Assembly (NCBI GenBank): GCA_002371135.1 | Contig: DFGB01000011.1 | Location: 330 to 49,581 of the forward strand | DNA length: 49,252 nucleotides | Direction: 5' to 3' | Source: Verrucomicrobia bacterium UBA3761 | Lineage (GTDB): Bacteria; Verrucomicrobiota; Kiritimatiellia; RFP12; UBA1067 | Shown: positions 10,848-20,857 of the stretch, in pieces | How positions within the stretch are numbered: position 1 is the stretch's first letter | How the letters are laid out: the number at the start of each line of letters is the position of its first letter | Made by a program: the position numbers and the translations under genes | Notes under the pieces: model-generated | The model's input: the letters and a program-made list of their open reading frames with translations, nothing else | Database searches by the model: none | What the model was told of the DNA's origin: nothing

Positions 10848-10868
10848 GCGTATCACCTTTCGCACGAT

Positions 10869-10897
10869 ATTATATCAAACTTGCGGCACATTTGCAA
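10869..10897 (-). promoter_or_regulatory. promoter of the type III restriction operon
   Basis: On the minus strand TTGCAA (10897-10892) and TATAAT (10874-10869) are spaced by 17 bases. The predicted start of transcription is near 10862, leaving a 5' leader of about 15 bases before the chosen mod start. Confidence 0.75.
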
Positions 10898-10920
10898 CTT
10901 CGCGCTTCGCAAGCAAAAAG

Positions 10921-10975
10921 ACGCCAAGGAAAATCCCCCGGCCGGAGGCTGTCCCAAGAAGCGCCTGCCCAGCCT
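10921..10975. repeat. degenerate B-type palindromic repeat
   Basis: CGCCAAGG, CCCCCGGCCGGAGGCTGTCC and a diverged tail match the B unit of the composite repeats at 4765-4853 and 11302-11425. It lies between the mod promoter and the tRNA genes. Bases 10976-11029 show nothing further that I recognise. Confidence 0.6.
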
Positions 10976-11029
10976 GCATGAATTCAGCATGGAGGACAGG
11001 AGAAACTGAAGAAATCTGGGGAAATTGAA

Positions 11030-11103
11030 TGGTTGCCTCGCAGGGACTCGAACCCCAACAAGCAGAATCAGAATCTGCGGTGCTACCATTACACCACGAG
11101 GCA
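11030..11103 (-). tRNA. tRNA-Gln (anticodon CTG)
   Basis: On the minus strand a 7-bp acceptor stem (11103-11097 with 11040-11034), a D arm with TGGTAGCA, an anticodon loop TTCTGAT (anticodon CTG, reading CAG) and a T arm with GGTTCGAGTCC fold as a standard cloverleaf. The 3' CCA is encoded at 11032-11030. It is cotranscribed with tRNA-Asp, 17 bases upstream. Confidence 0.95.
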
Positions 11104-11120
11104 AGCTCGGTTTTCAGAAA

Positions 11121-11197
11121 TGGCGGGGTCGACGGGGCTCGAACCCGCAACCCCCGGATCGACAGTCCAGTGCGCTAACCAATTGCGCCACAACCCC
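11121..11197 (-). tRNA. tRNA-Asp (anticodon GTC)
   Basis: The acceptor stem GGGGTTG pairs with CGACCCC (one G-U pair), the D arm has TTGGTTAGCGC, the anticodon loop is CTGTCGA with anticodon GTC, and the T arm contains GGTTCGAGCCC. Discriminator G and encoded CCA end at 11121. Confidence 0.96.
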
Positions 11198-11217
11198 GCG
11201 TTCCGAAAACGAGGCAT

Positions 11218-11247
11218 ATTATATCATAATTCCCCGCGCGAGCGCAA
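11218..11247 (-). promoter_or_regulatory. promoter of the tRNA-Asp/tRNA-Gln transcript
   Basis: On the minus strand TTGCGC (11247-11242) and TATAAT (11223-11218) are 18 bases apart. The -10 context ATGATATAATAT resembles other strong promoters in the window. Confidence 0.7.
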
Positions 11248-11301
11248 GGGGGAATTTTAAAAAAAAGTAGGAAGAGGGAAGAGTGAAGCAGGAGAGCCCT
11301 A

Positions 11302-11470
11302 GCGGCAAGGAATATTCCCCAGCCGAAGGCTGTCCGCGAAGCGGATGCCCTAGCAGGGGTGCGCAGCTTCAGCCGCGCATGGACCAAAAGGGGGGTGCGC
11401 GGCTGAAGCCGCGCCTCCTTGGCGTACACGCCGCGCATGGATCAAAAGGGGGTGCGCGGCGGGCGCATTT
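11302..11470. repeat. cluster of B and A palindromic repeat units
   Basis: A B unit (GGCAAGGAATATTCCCC, then CAGCCGAAGGCTGTCC) is followed by two opposed A units (CAGCTTCAGCCGCGC and GCGGCTGAAGCCGCGCC, with CTCCTTGG) and by two degenerate copies of GCGCATGGA(C/T)CAAAAGGGGG. It is the reverse arrangement of 4765-4853. It separates the tRNA promoter from the 3' end of the toxin gene; no gene is present in 11248-11472. Confidence 0.75.
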
Positions 11471-11472
11471 TA

Positions 11473-11730
11473 TCAGTCGTAATGCCCCTTGCAGGACAGA
11501 ACTTCGATGCATCCTCCGACTATACGGAAAACGAGACGGTCGGCTTCATTGATGCGAACGCTCCACCATCCCGTCAAATCATGTCGCAAAGGTTCGGGCC
11601 TGCCGATGCATTCATAACCGTTGCGCTCGATGTTCTGAAGCAGTTGGTTTATGCGTCGCAGCGTTTTCCTGTCCTCTCCTTGCCAAGCAAGGTATTCCTC
11701 CCAAGCCTCTTCGTGCCAAATCTTACGCAT
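11473..11730 (-). CDS. yoeB: YoeB/Txe family mRNA-cleaving toxin
   Basis: This 85-residue protein belongs to the RelE superfamily of ribosome-dependent mRNA endonucleases. Counting from the ATG at 11730, Glu46, Arg65, His83 and Tyr84 fall exactly where the catalytic residues of E. coli YoeB lie, including the C-terminal HY. The start at 11728-11730 has GGAGAG about 7 bases upstream and overlaps the antitoxin gene by 8 bases, the usual coupled order antitoxin-toxin. The active site appears intact. I infer a functional module whose toxin is neutralised by the upstream gene product. Confidence 0.92.
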   Translation of the reverse strand: MRKIWHEEAWEEYLAWQGEDRKTLRRINQLLQNIERNGYECIGRPEPLRHDLTGWWSVRINEADRLVFRIVGGCIEVLSCKGHYD

Positions 11731-11992
11731 TGACACGCTCTCCGTCGAGGATTAAATCATGTTCCACGACATTCCGTCCGGCATCCATATCCCTTGCGCG
11801 ACGGCGCAAAACGGACATGTTTGATTCAGAATAGAACGGATCCGCCTTGATAACGAAAGGAAACTGACCGTTTCTGACGGTTTGAGCGACGAAAATGTTT
11901 ATGGCGGTTGACATGGTCATGCCCATAGATCTGAAGGTTTCTTCTGCGGCCATCTTCAAATCATCATCCATTCTGAAACTTATCTGTGCCAT
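11723..11992 (-). CDS. RelB/DinJ family antitoxin
   Basis: The 89-residue product begins with the ribbon-helix-helix pattern of the RelB/DinJ group (ISFRMDDDLK, then a helix containing MGMTMSTAINIFV). In this family the N-terminus dimerises and binds the operator, and the C-terminus wraps the toxin. A ribosome-binding site AAAGGAG lies about 8 bases before the ATG. The stop overlaps the toxin start. DinJ usually pairs with YafQ, and YoeB with YefM, so this combination is a shuffled pairing, which is common in such modules. Confidence 0.9.
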   Translation of the reverse strand: MAQISFRMDDDLKMAAEETFRSMGMTMSTAINIFVAQTVRNGQFPFVIKADPFYSESNMSVLRRRARDMDAGRNVVEHDLILDGERVNA

Positions 11993-12018
11993 TGCCTTTT
12001 CTCCTTTAGACGCGCCAT

Positions 12019-12047
12019 ATTATACCATATTCGCTTTTCAGCGTCAA
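12019..12047 (-). promoter_or_regulatory. promoter of the toxin-antitoxin operon
   Basis: On the minus strand TTGACG (12047-12042) and TATAAT (12024-12019) are spaced by 17 bases. The leader to the antitoxin ATG is about 20 bases. I see no convincing operator palindrome. Confidence 0.8.
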
Positions 12048-12155
12048 TCGCGACAAGGGCAAATGCAATACAAACTGCATTGCCTCGCAAAAAGATTTAT
12101 TCAGATACCCGCTGGATACAGCCCAGGGCAACAGCATTTACTTTTGACTTGACCG

Positions 12156-12240
12156 ATTTTATCGCAGAGGGCGCAGAGTTCGCAGAGGCTTAAAAAAGTT
12201 GAAAAGCTCTCTGCGTCCTCTGCGCCCTCTCAAGGGAGAT
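12156..12240. repeat. long hairpin repeat (CAGAGG type)
   Basis: ATCGCAGAGGGCGCAGAG and CGCAGAGG on the left arm are mirrored by CTCTGCG and CTCTGCGCCCTCT on the right, around a short AAAGTTGAAAAG loop. It belongs to the same family as 15579-15699, 30216-30356, 36183-36308 and 48762-48883. The rest of 12048-12486 holds A-rich ATCGAAAATC sequence, a tandem GGCGAGGCACGGGCA stretch near 12305-12350 and no gene. Confidence 0.8.
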
Positions 12241-12473
12241 AGAGATAAAAATCGAAAATCTCTCTCCTCTTTCCTATCCTGCCTGCCAAACATTCGCCAG
12301 ACGCGGGGCGAGGCACGGGCAGGCGAGGGGCGAGGCACGGGCAGGCGAGGCGCTCGCTTGGGCGAGAGTCGGCGATTGCTTCGGGGGCGGTCGAAAACCG
12401 GACGCCAAGGGCTTTTCCCGCGCCATACCGCGCCCCCCGTTTTCGGGGATGGCGGAGAACGGGGGCGATACTG

Positions 12474-12479
12474 TATAAT
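12474..12479 (+). promoter_or_regulatory. -10 box placing transcription at the start codon of 12487
   Basis: TATAAT ends 7 bases before the ATG at 12487, so transcription would start at or next to the start codon. No good -35 element is visible. No ribosome-binding site is present. Confidence 0.55.
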
Positions 12480-12486
12480 ATTGAAT

Positions 12487-13473
12487 ATGACTATGAATCT
12501 ATTCAGCATTTGCGCCGTGACAGTGATGCTGGGCGGCGAAACGAAAATCTGCGAAGTCTCGCTGCCGGAGCCGGGCGACGGCGCGGTCGTCGAAACGATG
12601 GAGCTCGACAACGCCGTCGCCTGGCGCGTAAAATACCCAGGCGCCGGCGAGAAGACGGTTGAGAACGAAGAATGGGTGTTCGACTTCGGCGCGGACTTGC
12701 GCTGTTGGTCGGTCAGCCACGCGCAAGGCGAATACATACCGCAAAAGATTTCGACAATCGGCGACATGGCGCCGATGCCGGCGTTTGCGCCGGTCGCGGC
12801 CGGGATCGGCGAAATGCACAACTACGAGCGCGAAATGCCCGGCACGGCGGAGAGTCCTCTCGTGGTGGAGGGCGACGGCTGGGTGGCGGCGCTCGGCGAC
12901 GGCGAGTGGCACGACTACTACTACCACAACTTCGGCGACGAGCTCGTCTTCGACGGCGAATGCGAGGCGACGGAGGAAATCGCCTTCGTCGAGTCCGGCC
13001 TGTATGCGCTATCCTACATAACGGACAAATACGCGCGCAAAGGCGAGGGCGACCTGCGGGCGGAATTCCGCTGGCAGCGTCCTGAAAGCGAGCGCAATAC
13101 GAAGTTCTACATGAATTGGGCGCCGGGCCGCACGTTCATCAAGGCGCTCGCTCCAGCGACGGAGGGCCTGAGCCGCGTCAAATCGCCGAACTACAACATC
13201 ACGAAATCGAGCCGCACGCCCGTGATCGTGGCGCGTCAGCGCGGCAAGGCGTGGGAGCGACCCTTCATGGCCGCGATAGACCCCTCCGGCTGCATAAAGG
13301 ACGTGGAATTCACCGCCACGGGGATGCGCGTTTCCACCATCGACGGCCGCACTCCGCCTCCTGCTATTCGCGCTCCGCGCGCACAACCGCCATTGCGCGG
13401 CCCATCCACGTGCGGCGGGAGCGCGACAGGGCCGGGACGTTGTCTGCCAAGTCCCCCGAACACGTCGCAATGA
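12487..13473 (+). pseudogene. truncated secreted-polysaccharide-lyase-like gene (heparinase II/III-like C-terminal part)
   Basis: The frame encodes 328 residues but looks incomplete. The segment around residues 235-285, with ITKSSRTPVIVARQRG and ERPFMAAIDPSG, resembles the C-terminal beta-sandwich of heparinase II/III-like lyases; the usual N-terminal (alpha/alpha)6 catalytic domain is missing. From about base 13364 the frame reads antisense through the 3' end of the GH2 gene, giving Pro/Arg-rich nonsense, so the natural C-terminus and stop are probably lost. There is no clear signal peptide. The ATG at 12487 follows a TATAAT by 7 bases. The family assignment is tentative; it could be a different beta-sandwich protein. 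Confidence 0.5.
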
Positions 13474-15484
13474 CGTCGCCCCCGAATTCGACCTCTCTGT
13501 CCGCATAGGGGCAGAGAGTTCCGTTCGCGTCGACGACTTCGGCGACGACCCACGCATAGGAGCCGATTTTCTCGGTCGTGAAGCGCACGCCCGCAGGTTC
13601 GCCGGCGGTCCGCAATACCGCCTCGCGGCCCTGCGCGGCAGCCTTGAGTTCGCCGCTCTCGTAAGGCACGGCGAACTCCGCCTTCCATGCGGTCGCGGCG
13701 GAGACCTCCTTCTCGCCGACTAGGCGTCCGTTCAAATAGAGGCGCACGGGGCTTTGGCGCGAATAGACCTCCACCGTGACGTCCTTGCCTTCCCAGCCCG
13801 GGAACGTCCAGTGGTCCCAAGAGGGCCAGACGCTCCACGCGGTGGTGGCGATGCGGCGGCGCCAGCCGTCGGGCTCGCGCACGGCGAGATAGAGCGGGGC
13901 CGCCTCGTTCCAAAGCGTTTCGCGCCAGTGCGAAACCGGTTTGCGCCAGCCGGTGAGGTCGATGTCACCGCAATACGCCCCATGCCACGGGAACTGCGGG
14001 ATGTTGCGGTAATGCTCGCCCGCCTTCTCGCGCGTCGTATCGAAATTGCGTCCGATGCCGGTCTCGCCCAAGTAGTCAATGCCGGTCCAGACGAATTCGC
14101 CGATGACATAAGGGAGATCCACGATCTTCTTCCACGTCATCGCCGCGTCGCGCGGGTACGTCTCGGTGTAGAGAATGACGCGCTCGGGGAGGCGCTCGTG
14201 GTCGCCTTCGGTGAGCCGTTCGAGATAGTTGTAGCCGACGATGTCGAGATTGGCGGCCATCGCGTCCTGATCCGGCCAATGCTCGCCCCAGAGGCACAGG
14301 GCCTGCGTGACGGGGCGGGTTGGATCGAGTTCGCGGCACTTCGCGCGCATCTTCGCCGTCGTTTCGGCCGCGGAGCGTTCGTTGCGCTCGAGGATTTCGT
14401 TGCCGATAGACCACATGACGACGCTCGGGTGGACCCTGTCGCGCCGGACGATCCATTCGAGATCCTTCTCCCAGTCCTCCTTGAACGAAAGCGCGTAGTC
14501 GCCGGGCGTCTTCTTCCATTCGCGTCCGTCGAACATGTCGTCGACGACGAGCAGGCCCACTTCGTCGCAAGCGGCGATGAACGATTCTGCGACCGGGTTG
14601 TGGCTGGTGCGCACGGCGTTGAAGCCGGCCGCCTTGAGCTGCCGCGCCTTGCGCAGTTCGAATTCCGGGACGCTCGCCGCGCCAAGCGGTCCGTGGTCGT
14701 GATGGACGCATGCGCCGTGGAGGAGCACGCTCTTGCCGTTCAGCAAAAAGCCGTCCTTCGCGTTCCAGGCTATGGTCCTGATGCCGTAGCGCAACGTCTC
14801 GCCGTGGAAGGTCGTTTCATAAAGCCTGGGCGTCTCGGGCGTCCAGAGGACGGGGTTCTCAACCTTGAACGATTTTTCGACCGGCGTCTCGCGTCCCGGT
14901 CCCTCGACGAGGACGCCCGTTATCTTCACAGCGCCGTCGAGCCCGGTGCGGATATCGATCGAGAGCGGTTTTACGTATGGGTAGGCGTGCTTTTCGAGGC
15001 GGACGCTGCGGAAAATGCCGCTGCCCATGTACCAGCGCGAACCGGGCAGCGCGGAATTGTCCACCGCCACGCGCAAGTCGTTCTCGCCCGCATGGACCTT
15101 GCCCGCAAGAGGAACGCGGAAGCCCGTGTAGCCGTAGCGCGTCCCGCGGCCCGCCTCCTCGCCGTTCACGAAAACGACGGCATTGCGCAGAACGCCGTCG
15201 AAGACGAGTTCGAGGACCTTGCCCTCGTCGCCATTTTCGACGGTGAACGACCGGCGGTATTCTCCCTTGCCCGCCTTATAGAATCCCCATTCGCGTCCCG
15301 TCGGGTTGCCCTCGGCCGGGGCGCTTTCGATCGACCAGTCGTGGGGGACCGCCACCTTGCGCCATGCGGCGCCTTCCTCGTGGAAAAGCCATTCGCCGTC
15401 GAGGCTGACGCCAGAAGTGCCCGCGAACGCCGGACGCGCGATTGCCATGAACGCCGTTGCCGCCAATATGATAGTTGGTTTCAT
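13364..15484 (-). CDS. secreted GH2 beta-galactosidase-type glycoside hydrolase
   Basis: This 706-residue enzyme starts with a signal peptide (residues 1-21, ending AFA) and is therefore exported. A jelly-roll sugar-binding domain and an immunoglobulin-like domain precede a TIM barrel, in GH2 order. The acid/base Glu363 lies in WSIGNE; Glu441 in ILYTETYP is the likely nucleophile, followed by GEFVWTGIDYLGE. A DUF4982-like beta domain follows. The C-terminal MGRAMAVVRAE is typical of the family, so this gene is complete and its neighbour at 12487 is the broken one. Substrate could be a terminal beta-galactoside of mucin or plant glycans; the sequence alone cannot decide. A TAGAAT box ends 7 bases before the ATG, suggesting a leaderless mRNA. 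Confidence 0.92.
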   Translation of the reverse strand: MKPTIILAATAFMAIARPAFAGTSGVSLDGEWLFHEEGAAWRKVAVPHDWSIESAPAEGNPTGREWGFYKAGKGEYRRSFTVENGDEGKVLELVFDGVLRNAVVFVNGEEAGRGTRYGYTGFRVPLAGKVHAGENDLRVAVDNSALPGSRWYMGSGIFRSVRLEKHAYPYVKPLSIDIRTGLDGAVKITGVLVEGPGRETPVEKSFKVENPVLWTPETPRLYETTFHGETLRYGIRTIAWNAKDGFLLNGKSVLLHGACVHHDHGPLGAASVPEFELRKARQLKAAGFNAVRTSHNPVAESFIAACDEVGLLVVDDMFDGREWKKTPGDYALSFKEDWEKDLEWIVRRDRVHPSVVMWSIGNEILERNERSAAETTAKMRAKCRELDPTRPVTQALCLWGEHWPDQDAMAANLDIVGYNYLERLTEGDHERLPERVILYTETYPRDAAMTWKKIVDLPYVIGEFVWTGIDYLGETGIGRNFDTTREKAGEHYRNIPQFPWHGAYCGDIDLTGWRKPVSHWRETLWNEAAPLYLAVREPDGWRRRIATTAWSVWPSWDHWTFPGWEGKDVTVEVYSRQSPVRLYLNGRLVGEKEVSAATAWKAEFAVPYESGELKAAAQGREAVLRTAGEPAGVRFTTEKIGSYAWVVAEVVDANGTLCPYADREVEFGGDVIATCSGDLADNVPALSRSRRTWMGRAMAVVRAERE

Positions 15485-15491
15485 GGCGCAT

Positions 15492-15497
15492 ATTCTA
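15492..15497 (-). promoter_or_regulatory. -10 box of the GH2 gene, leaderless type
   Basis: On the minus strand TAGAAT is followed by 7 bases and then the ATG at 15484. No Shine-Dalgarno sequence intervenes. Confidence 0.55.
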
Positions 15498-15578
15498 CCA
15501 AACCCCGCCCCGGCTGTCTACTACCCTACTGGATGATACGCACATGAAAGCCTTTGCGATCTTTGCGTTGAATTGCCC

Positions 15579-15699
15579 CACTACCATGCAATAGTTTTTA
15601 ACACAGAGGCACAGAGGCGCACAGAGTGAAAAAGGTGAAAAGGTGAAAATTCTCTGTGTTCCTCTGTGCCTCTGTGTTAAAAACTATTGCATGGTAGTG
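15579..15699. repeat. long perfect hairpin repeat
   Basis: The arms 15579-15617 and 15661-15699 are perfect inverted repeats of 39 bases, beginning CACTACCATGCAATAG and running into TTTTTAACACAGAGG units. A further 7-base pairing lies inside, around a GGTGAAAA-repeat loop. The outer flank CATGCAATAG reappears at 49223-49232 beside another repeat start. It occupies most of 15485-15739. Confidence 0.9.
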
Positions 15700-15739
15700 C
15701 AAAGAAATCATGAAAGCCTTCGCGTTGAAACGATATCGC

Positions 15740-16618
15740 CTACTTCTCCGAGACGAGCATCGTAGCGGCGGGTGGGAGGAGGGTTTCGAGTTCCAGAAGA
15801 GCGTCGGACGGGAAGGAGACGCCTTGCGCGGCGAAGAACGCGCGCGGGCGGCCTTCGAGCTTATACGCGCCGGGCTTCGCGTCTGCGGCGCCGGAGAGAG
15901 AATAGCGGCGGAAGAATTTGCCGTTCAGATTGAGGTCGGCATAGCCGGCGAGTTTGTGGATAACGAGAGTAAAACGCGGGTGGTCCATCACAAGCAGCTT
16001 CTGACCCGTGAGCACGCGGTCGACGTTGGCAAGGCCGTTGAGCCGGACGAGCGAGGCGAGCGTGGAGCCGTAGGCGCGGGCGATGCGAGAGCCGCTTTCG
16101 CCGGGCCGCACGACCACCTCCGCTATCCACTGGCGGTTCTTCAACGTGAACAGGCGCTCGATGTTGAGTTCGCCGAGGCGTTCGGCGAATGTATCGTCGA
16201 GGTCGGCGGCGAGTTCCCCCGGGAGCGAGCGTAGCGACTCGAGGGTCGTCGCCGCCATTTCGACGTTCCCCTGGCGCTCGGCCTCTTCGAGGCGCAGGAG
16301 AAGGTTGCGCACGCGCGGCGGACGGTCCTCCGCCGCGGAGGTGCGCGAAGTCTCGATCGAACGCGCGGCGGATGGCGTGGGCGCGGGCGTCTCGGCGACC
16401 GGCGCGGGAGCGGGCGCAGGCGCGGCGGGAGCGCTCGCGACCTGTTTCGGCGCGAGCGTGTTCTCCGCAGGGGCGGCATGGCGGCCGGCGATGCGCGTGA
16501 CAAACGAAACGACCGCCATCACGAGCACCGCGACTAAGATCCACCCGCCGCCGGATTCTTCATCCCGGCGGCGCCGCGGATCGTATTCGACCCCGAATCT
16601 TCCTCGCGCAAGAGACAT
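15740..16618 (-). CDS. single-pass membrane protein with LysM domain
   Basis: The 292-residue protein has a short basic cytoplasmic N-terminus, one transmembrane helix (about 26-42), a Pro/Ala-rich linker (about 50-90), a helical stretch, and a LysM peptidoglycan-binding domain (about 168-212, with PGESGSRIARAYG and NGL). After it, residues 215-290 resemble the first strands of a YkuD L,D-transpeptidase (VIHKLAGYADLNLNGKFF) but the catalytic HxxxGC part is absent. It probably anchors to the cell wall and is not itself a transpeptidase. It lies upstream of nothing obviously coupled; a hairpin repeat separates it from yajC. Confidence 0.75.
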   Translation of the reverse strand: MSLARGRFGVEYDPRRRRDEESGGGWILVAVLVMAVVSFVTRIAGRHAAPAENTLAPKQVASAPAAPAPAPAPVAETPAPTPSAARSIETSRTSAAEDRPPRVRNLLLRLEEAERQGNVEMAATTLESLRSLPGELAADLDDTFAERLGELNIERLFTLKNRQWIAEVVVRPGESGSRIARAYGSTLASLVRLNGLANVDRVLTGQKLLVMDHPRFTLVIHKLAGYADLNLNGKFFRRYSLSGAADAKPGAYKLEGRPRAFFAAQGVSFPSDALLELETLLPPAATMLVSEK

Positions 16619-16647
16619 GGTGAAAGATTTTCGATTTTCGATTTGCG

Positions 16648-16746
16648 ATTTTTATCTCCCTTGAGCGGGCTTGAGAGGGCTTGAGAGAGCTTTTCAACTT
16701 TTCAGCTTTTTAAAGCCTCTCAAGCCCTCTCAAGGGAGATTAAAAA
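16648..16746. repeat. long hairpin repeat (CTTGAGAGGG type)
   Basis: Left arm units ATCTCCCTTGAG, GGGCTTGAGAGGGC and TTGAGAGAGC are mirrored by GCCTCTCAAGCCCTC and TCAAGGGAGAT, with a CTTTTCAACTTTTC loop. The flanks on both sides are runs of ATCGAAAATCG. It fills the gap between the LysM gene start and the yajC stop and may end tgt-yajC transcripts. Confidence 0.8.
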
Positions 16747-16788
16747 TCGAATAAATCAAAAATCGAAAATCGAAAATCGAATAAATCC

Positions 16789-19483
<2,695 letters not shown>

Positions 19484-19503
<20 letters not shown>

Positions 19504-19648
19504 GGTCCTCTTCGCGGCTATCGCACTCGCGCTTCTGGCCGGGTGCATAGCCGACACGGCGGAGGACACCGACCTCCCCTGGGCCTCCAACAAATCATGG
19601 GAAGGCATGGCCCCCATCGCCCCGAGCGTGATGGACAGATATGATTAG
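19484..19648 (+). CDS. small lipoprotein
   Basis: This 54-codon frame starts at ATG 19484 inside the end of the coiled-coil gene and ends at TAG 19646-19648. Residues 1-20 form a lipoprotein signal with lipobox LLAGC (Cys21). The mature part is about 34 residues and acidic, with DLPWASNKSWEG and a C-terminal MDRYD. Overlap with the upstream gene indicates translational coupling. The function is unknown; I infer a partner of the coiled-coil membrane protein. The strong lipobox and coding context make a chance frame unlikely. Confidence 0.72.
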
Positions 19649-19689
19649 GGGATGGAACAATCCCGAGGCCCAACTGCAAGAAGCCACAG

Positions 19690-20631
19690 ATGCTATCTTC
19701 TCAAAAGTCTCTTTTTGATTCGAGCGGCGTTCGATTGGACGCCGCTTTGTTATTGCTGTATCCGACAACCACCCGCGCATTCGTGCGCGAAGCGATTGCC
19801 GCGGGCGACGTGCTTGTCAACGGGCGCCGCGCCGCGAAAGGGCTAAAGTTGCGCAAGGGCGACGAGATCGAGGTAAAGCGCCTCGCCGAAAAATGCGACA
19901 ACCTCGTCCAGCCCAACCCGGCCATCGCCGTGCGCACGGTCTACGAAGACGCCGCCCTCCTCGCATTCGACAAACCCGCCGGCATCCCCGTCCACCCCAA
20001 TTCGCACACTGAAACCGGCACTCTCATGAACGGCGTCGCCGCGCTCCATCCGGAATGCATCGAACTTGGCGACAGGCCCCTCATGGCAGGCGCGCTCCAT
20101 CGCATCGATTCCGGCACGTCCGGCCTCGTCCTCGTCGCCCGCACGCAAGAAGCGTTCGAGCGCTTGCGCGCCCAGTTCGCCGCGCAGACGGTCGAGAAGA
20201 AGTATCTCGCCCTTGTCGAGGGCAACGTCCTCTACGGCGCAACGCTGGAAAACAACCTCGTCCACGACCCGGCCCTCCCCTATTGCAAGATGGTCGACTC
20301 GGTCCACAACCGTCTCACGAAGGCCGAACGCGCCGCCGCGCGCCCCTTGCACGCCGTCACCGCCTACCGTCCCTTAGCCCACACGCAAGTCGAATCCGAA
20401 GAGCGCACGCTCCTCGAAGTGACCATCTTCACCGGCGTCACGCATCAGATCCGCGCCCAGCTCGCAATGGCGGGCTTGCATATCATCAACGACCGCCTCT
20501 ACGGCGCCTTCGCCGTGGAGGACATGACGGGACACTGCCTGCACGCCTTGTCTGCGTCGTTCATCCACCCGCTTTCCGGCGAGCGCATCTCGATCTCCAC
20601 CCCCCTTCCCGCCTGGGCGGCGATTGGGTGA
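19690..20631 (+). CDS. RluA-family RNA pseudouridine synthase
   Basis: The 313-residue enzyme isomerises specific uridines in rRNA or tRNA. An S4-like RNA-binding domain occupies about residues 15-75 (REAIAAGDVLVNGRRA). The catalytic aspartate lies in HRIDSGTSG (about residue 138), with the usual FDKPAGIPVHP segment before it. Which member (RluC, RluD or TruC type) cannot be told. The start ATG at 19690 has no good ribosome-binding site; a first domain in frame from there supports it. Confidence 0.9.
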   Translation: MLSSQKSLFDSSGVRLDAALLLLYPTTTRAFVREAIAAGDVLVNGRRAAKGLKLRKGDEIEVKRLAEKCDNLVQPNPAIAVRTVYEDAALLAFDKPAGIPVHPNSHTETGTLMNGVAALHPECIELGDRPLMAGALHRIDSGTSGLVLVARTQEAFERLRAQFAAQTVEKKYLALVEGNVLYGATLENNLVHDPALPYCKMVDSVHNRLTKAERAAARPLHAVTAYRPLAHTQVESEERTLLEVTIFTGVTHQIRAQLAMAGLHIINDRLYGAFAVEDMTGHCLHALSASFIHPLSGERISISTPLPAWAAIG

Positions 20632-20766
20632 CTCGACGCCGTAGCGACAAGCGCGACACATCATGAACCAGCCCCGAAGGGGGCGACAGAAAACATCATG
20701 AGCGGTCGCGACGAGCCCGGGCCCTCCCGGACGTCGGCTAAAAAATATTCATTCTGGTGAAAGGAC

Positions 20767-20803
20767 AAAGTAAATGCCTATACACACTATGGGCATTTAC
20801 TTT
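20767..20803. repeat. 12-bp perfect inverted repeat between convergent genes
   Basis: AAAGTAAATGCC (20767-20778) is mirrored by GGCATTTACTTT (20792-20803) around a 13-base loop; one more pair extends outward. It sits between the convergent rluA-like gene and the gene at 20858 and could act as a weak bidirectional terminator. Upstream, 20640-20750 has two TCATGATGT copies on the minus strand and a CCCCGAAGGGGG hairpin but no gene. Confidence 0.6.
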
Positions 20804-20857
20804 GACAAGTCACATGCAGTATGTAAAGTATCCGTTCATTGTTCCGTTTTCCTGGTC

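Noticed and set aside
10848..10865. GTG at 10865 as the mod start.
   Set aside because: It coincides with the predicted transcription start and lacks a ribosome-binding site; GTG at 10847 has AAAGGTGA upstream.
12199..12486. Upstream extension of the 12487 gene by 96 codons.
   Set aside because: It would translate a hairpin repeat and a GGGCAGGCGAGGC tandem stretch; a TATAAT lies just before 12487.
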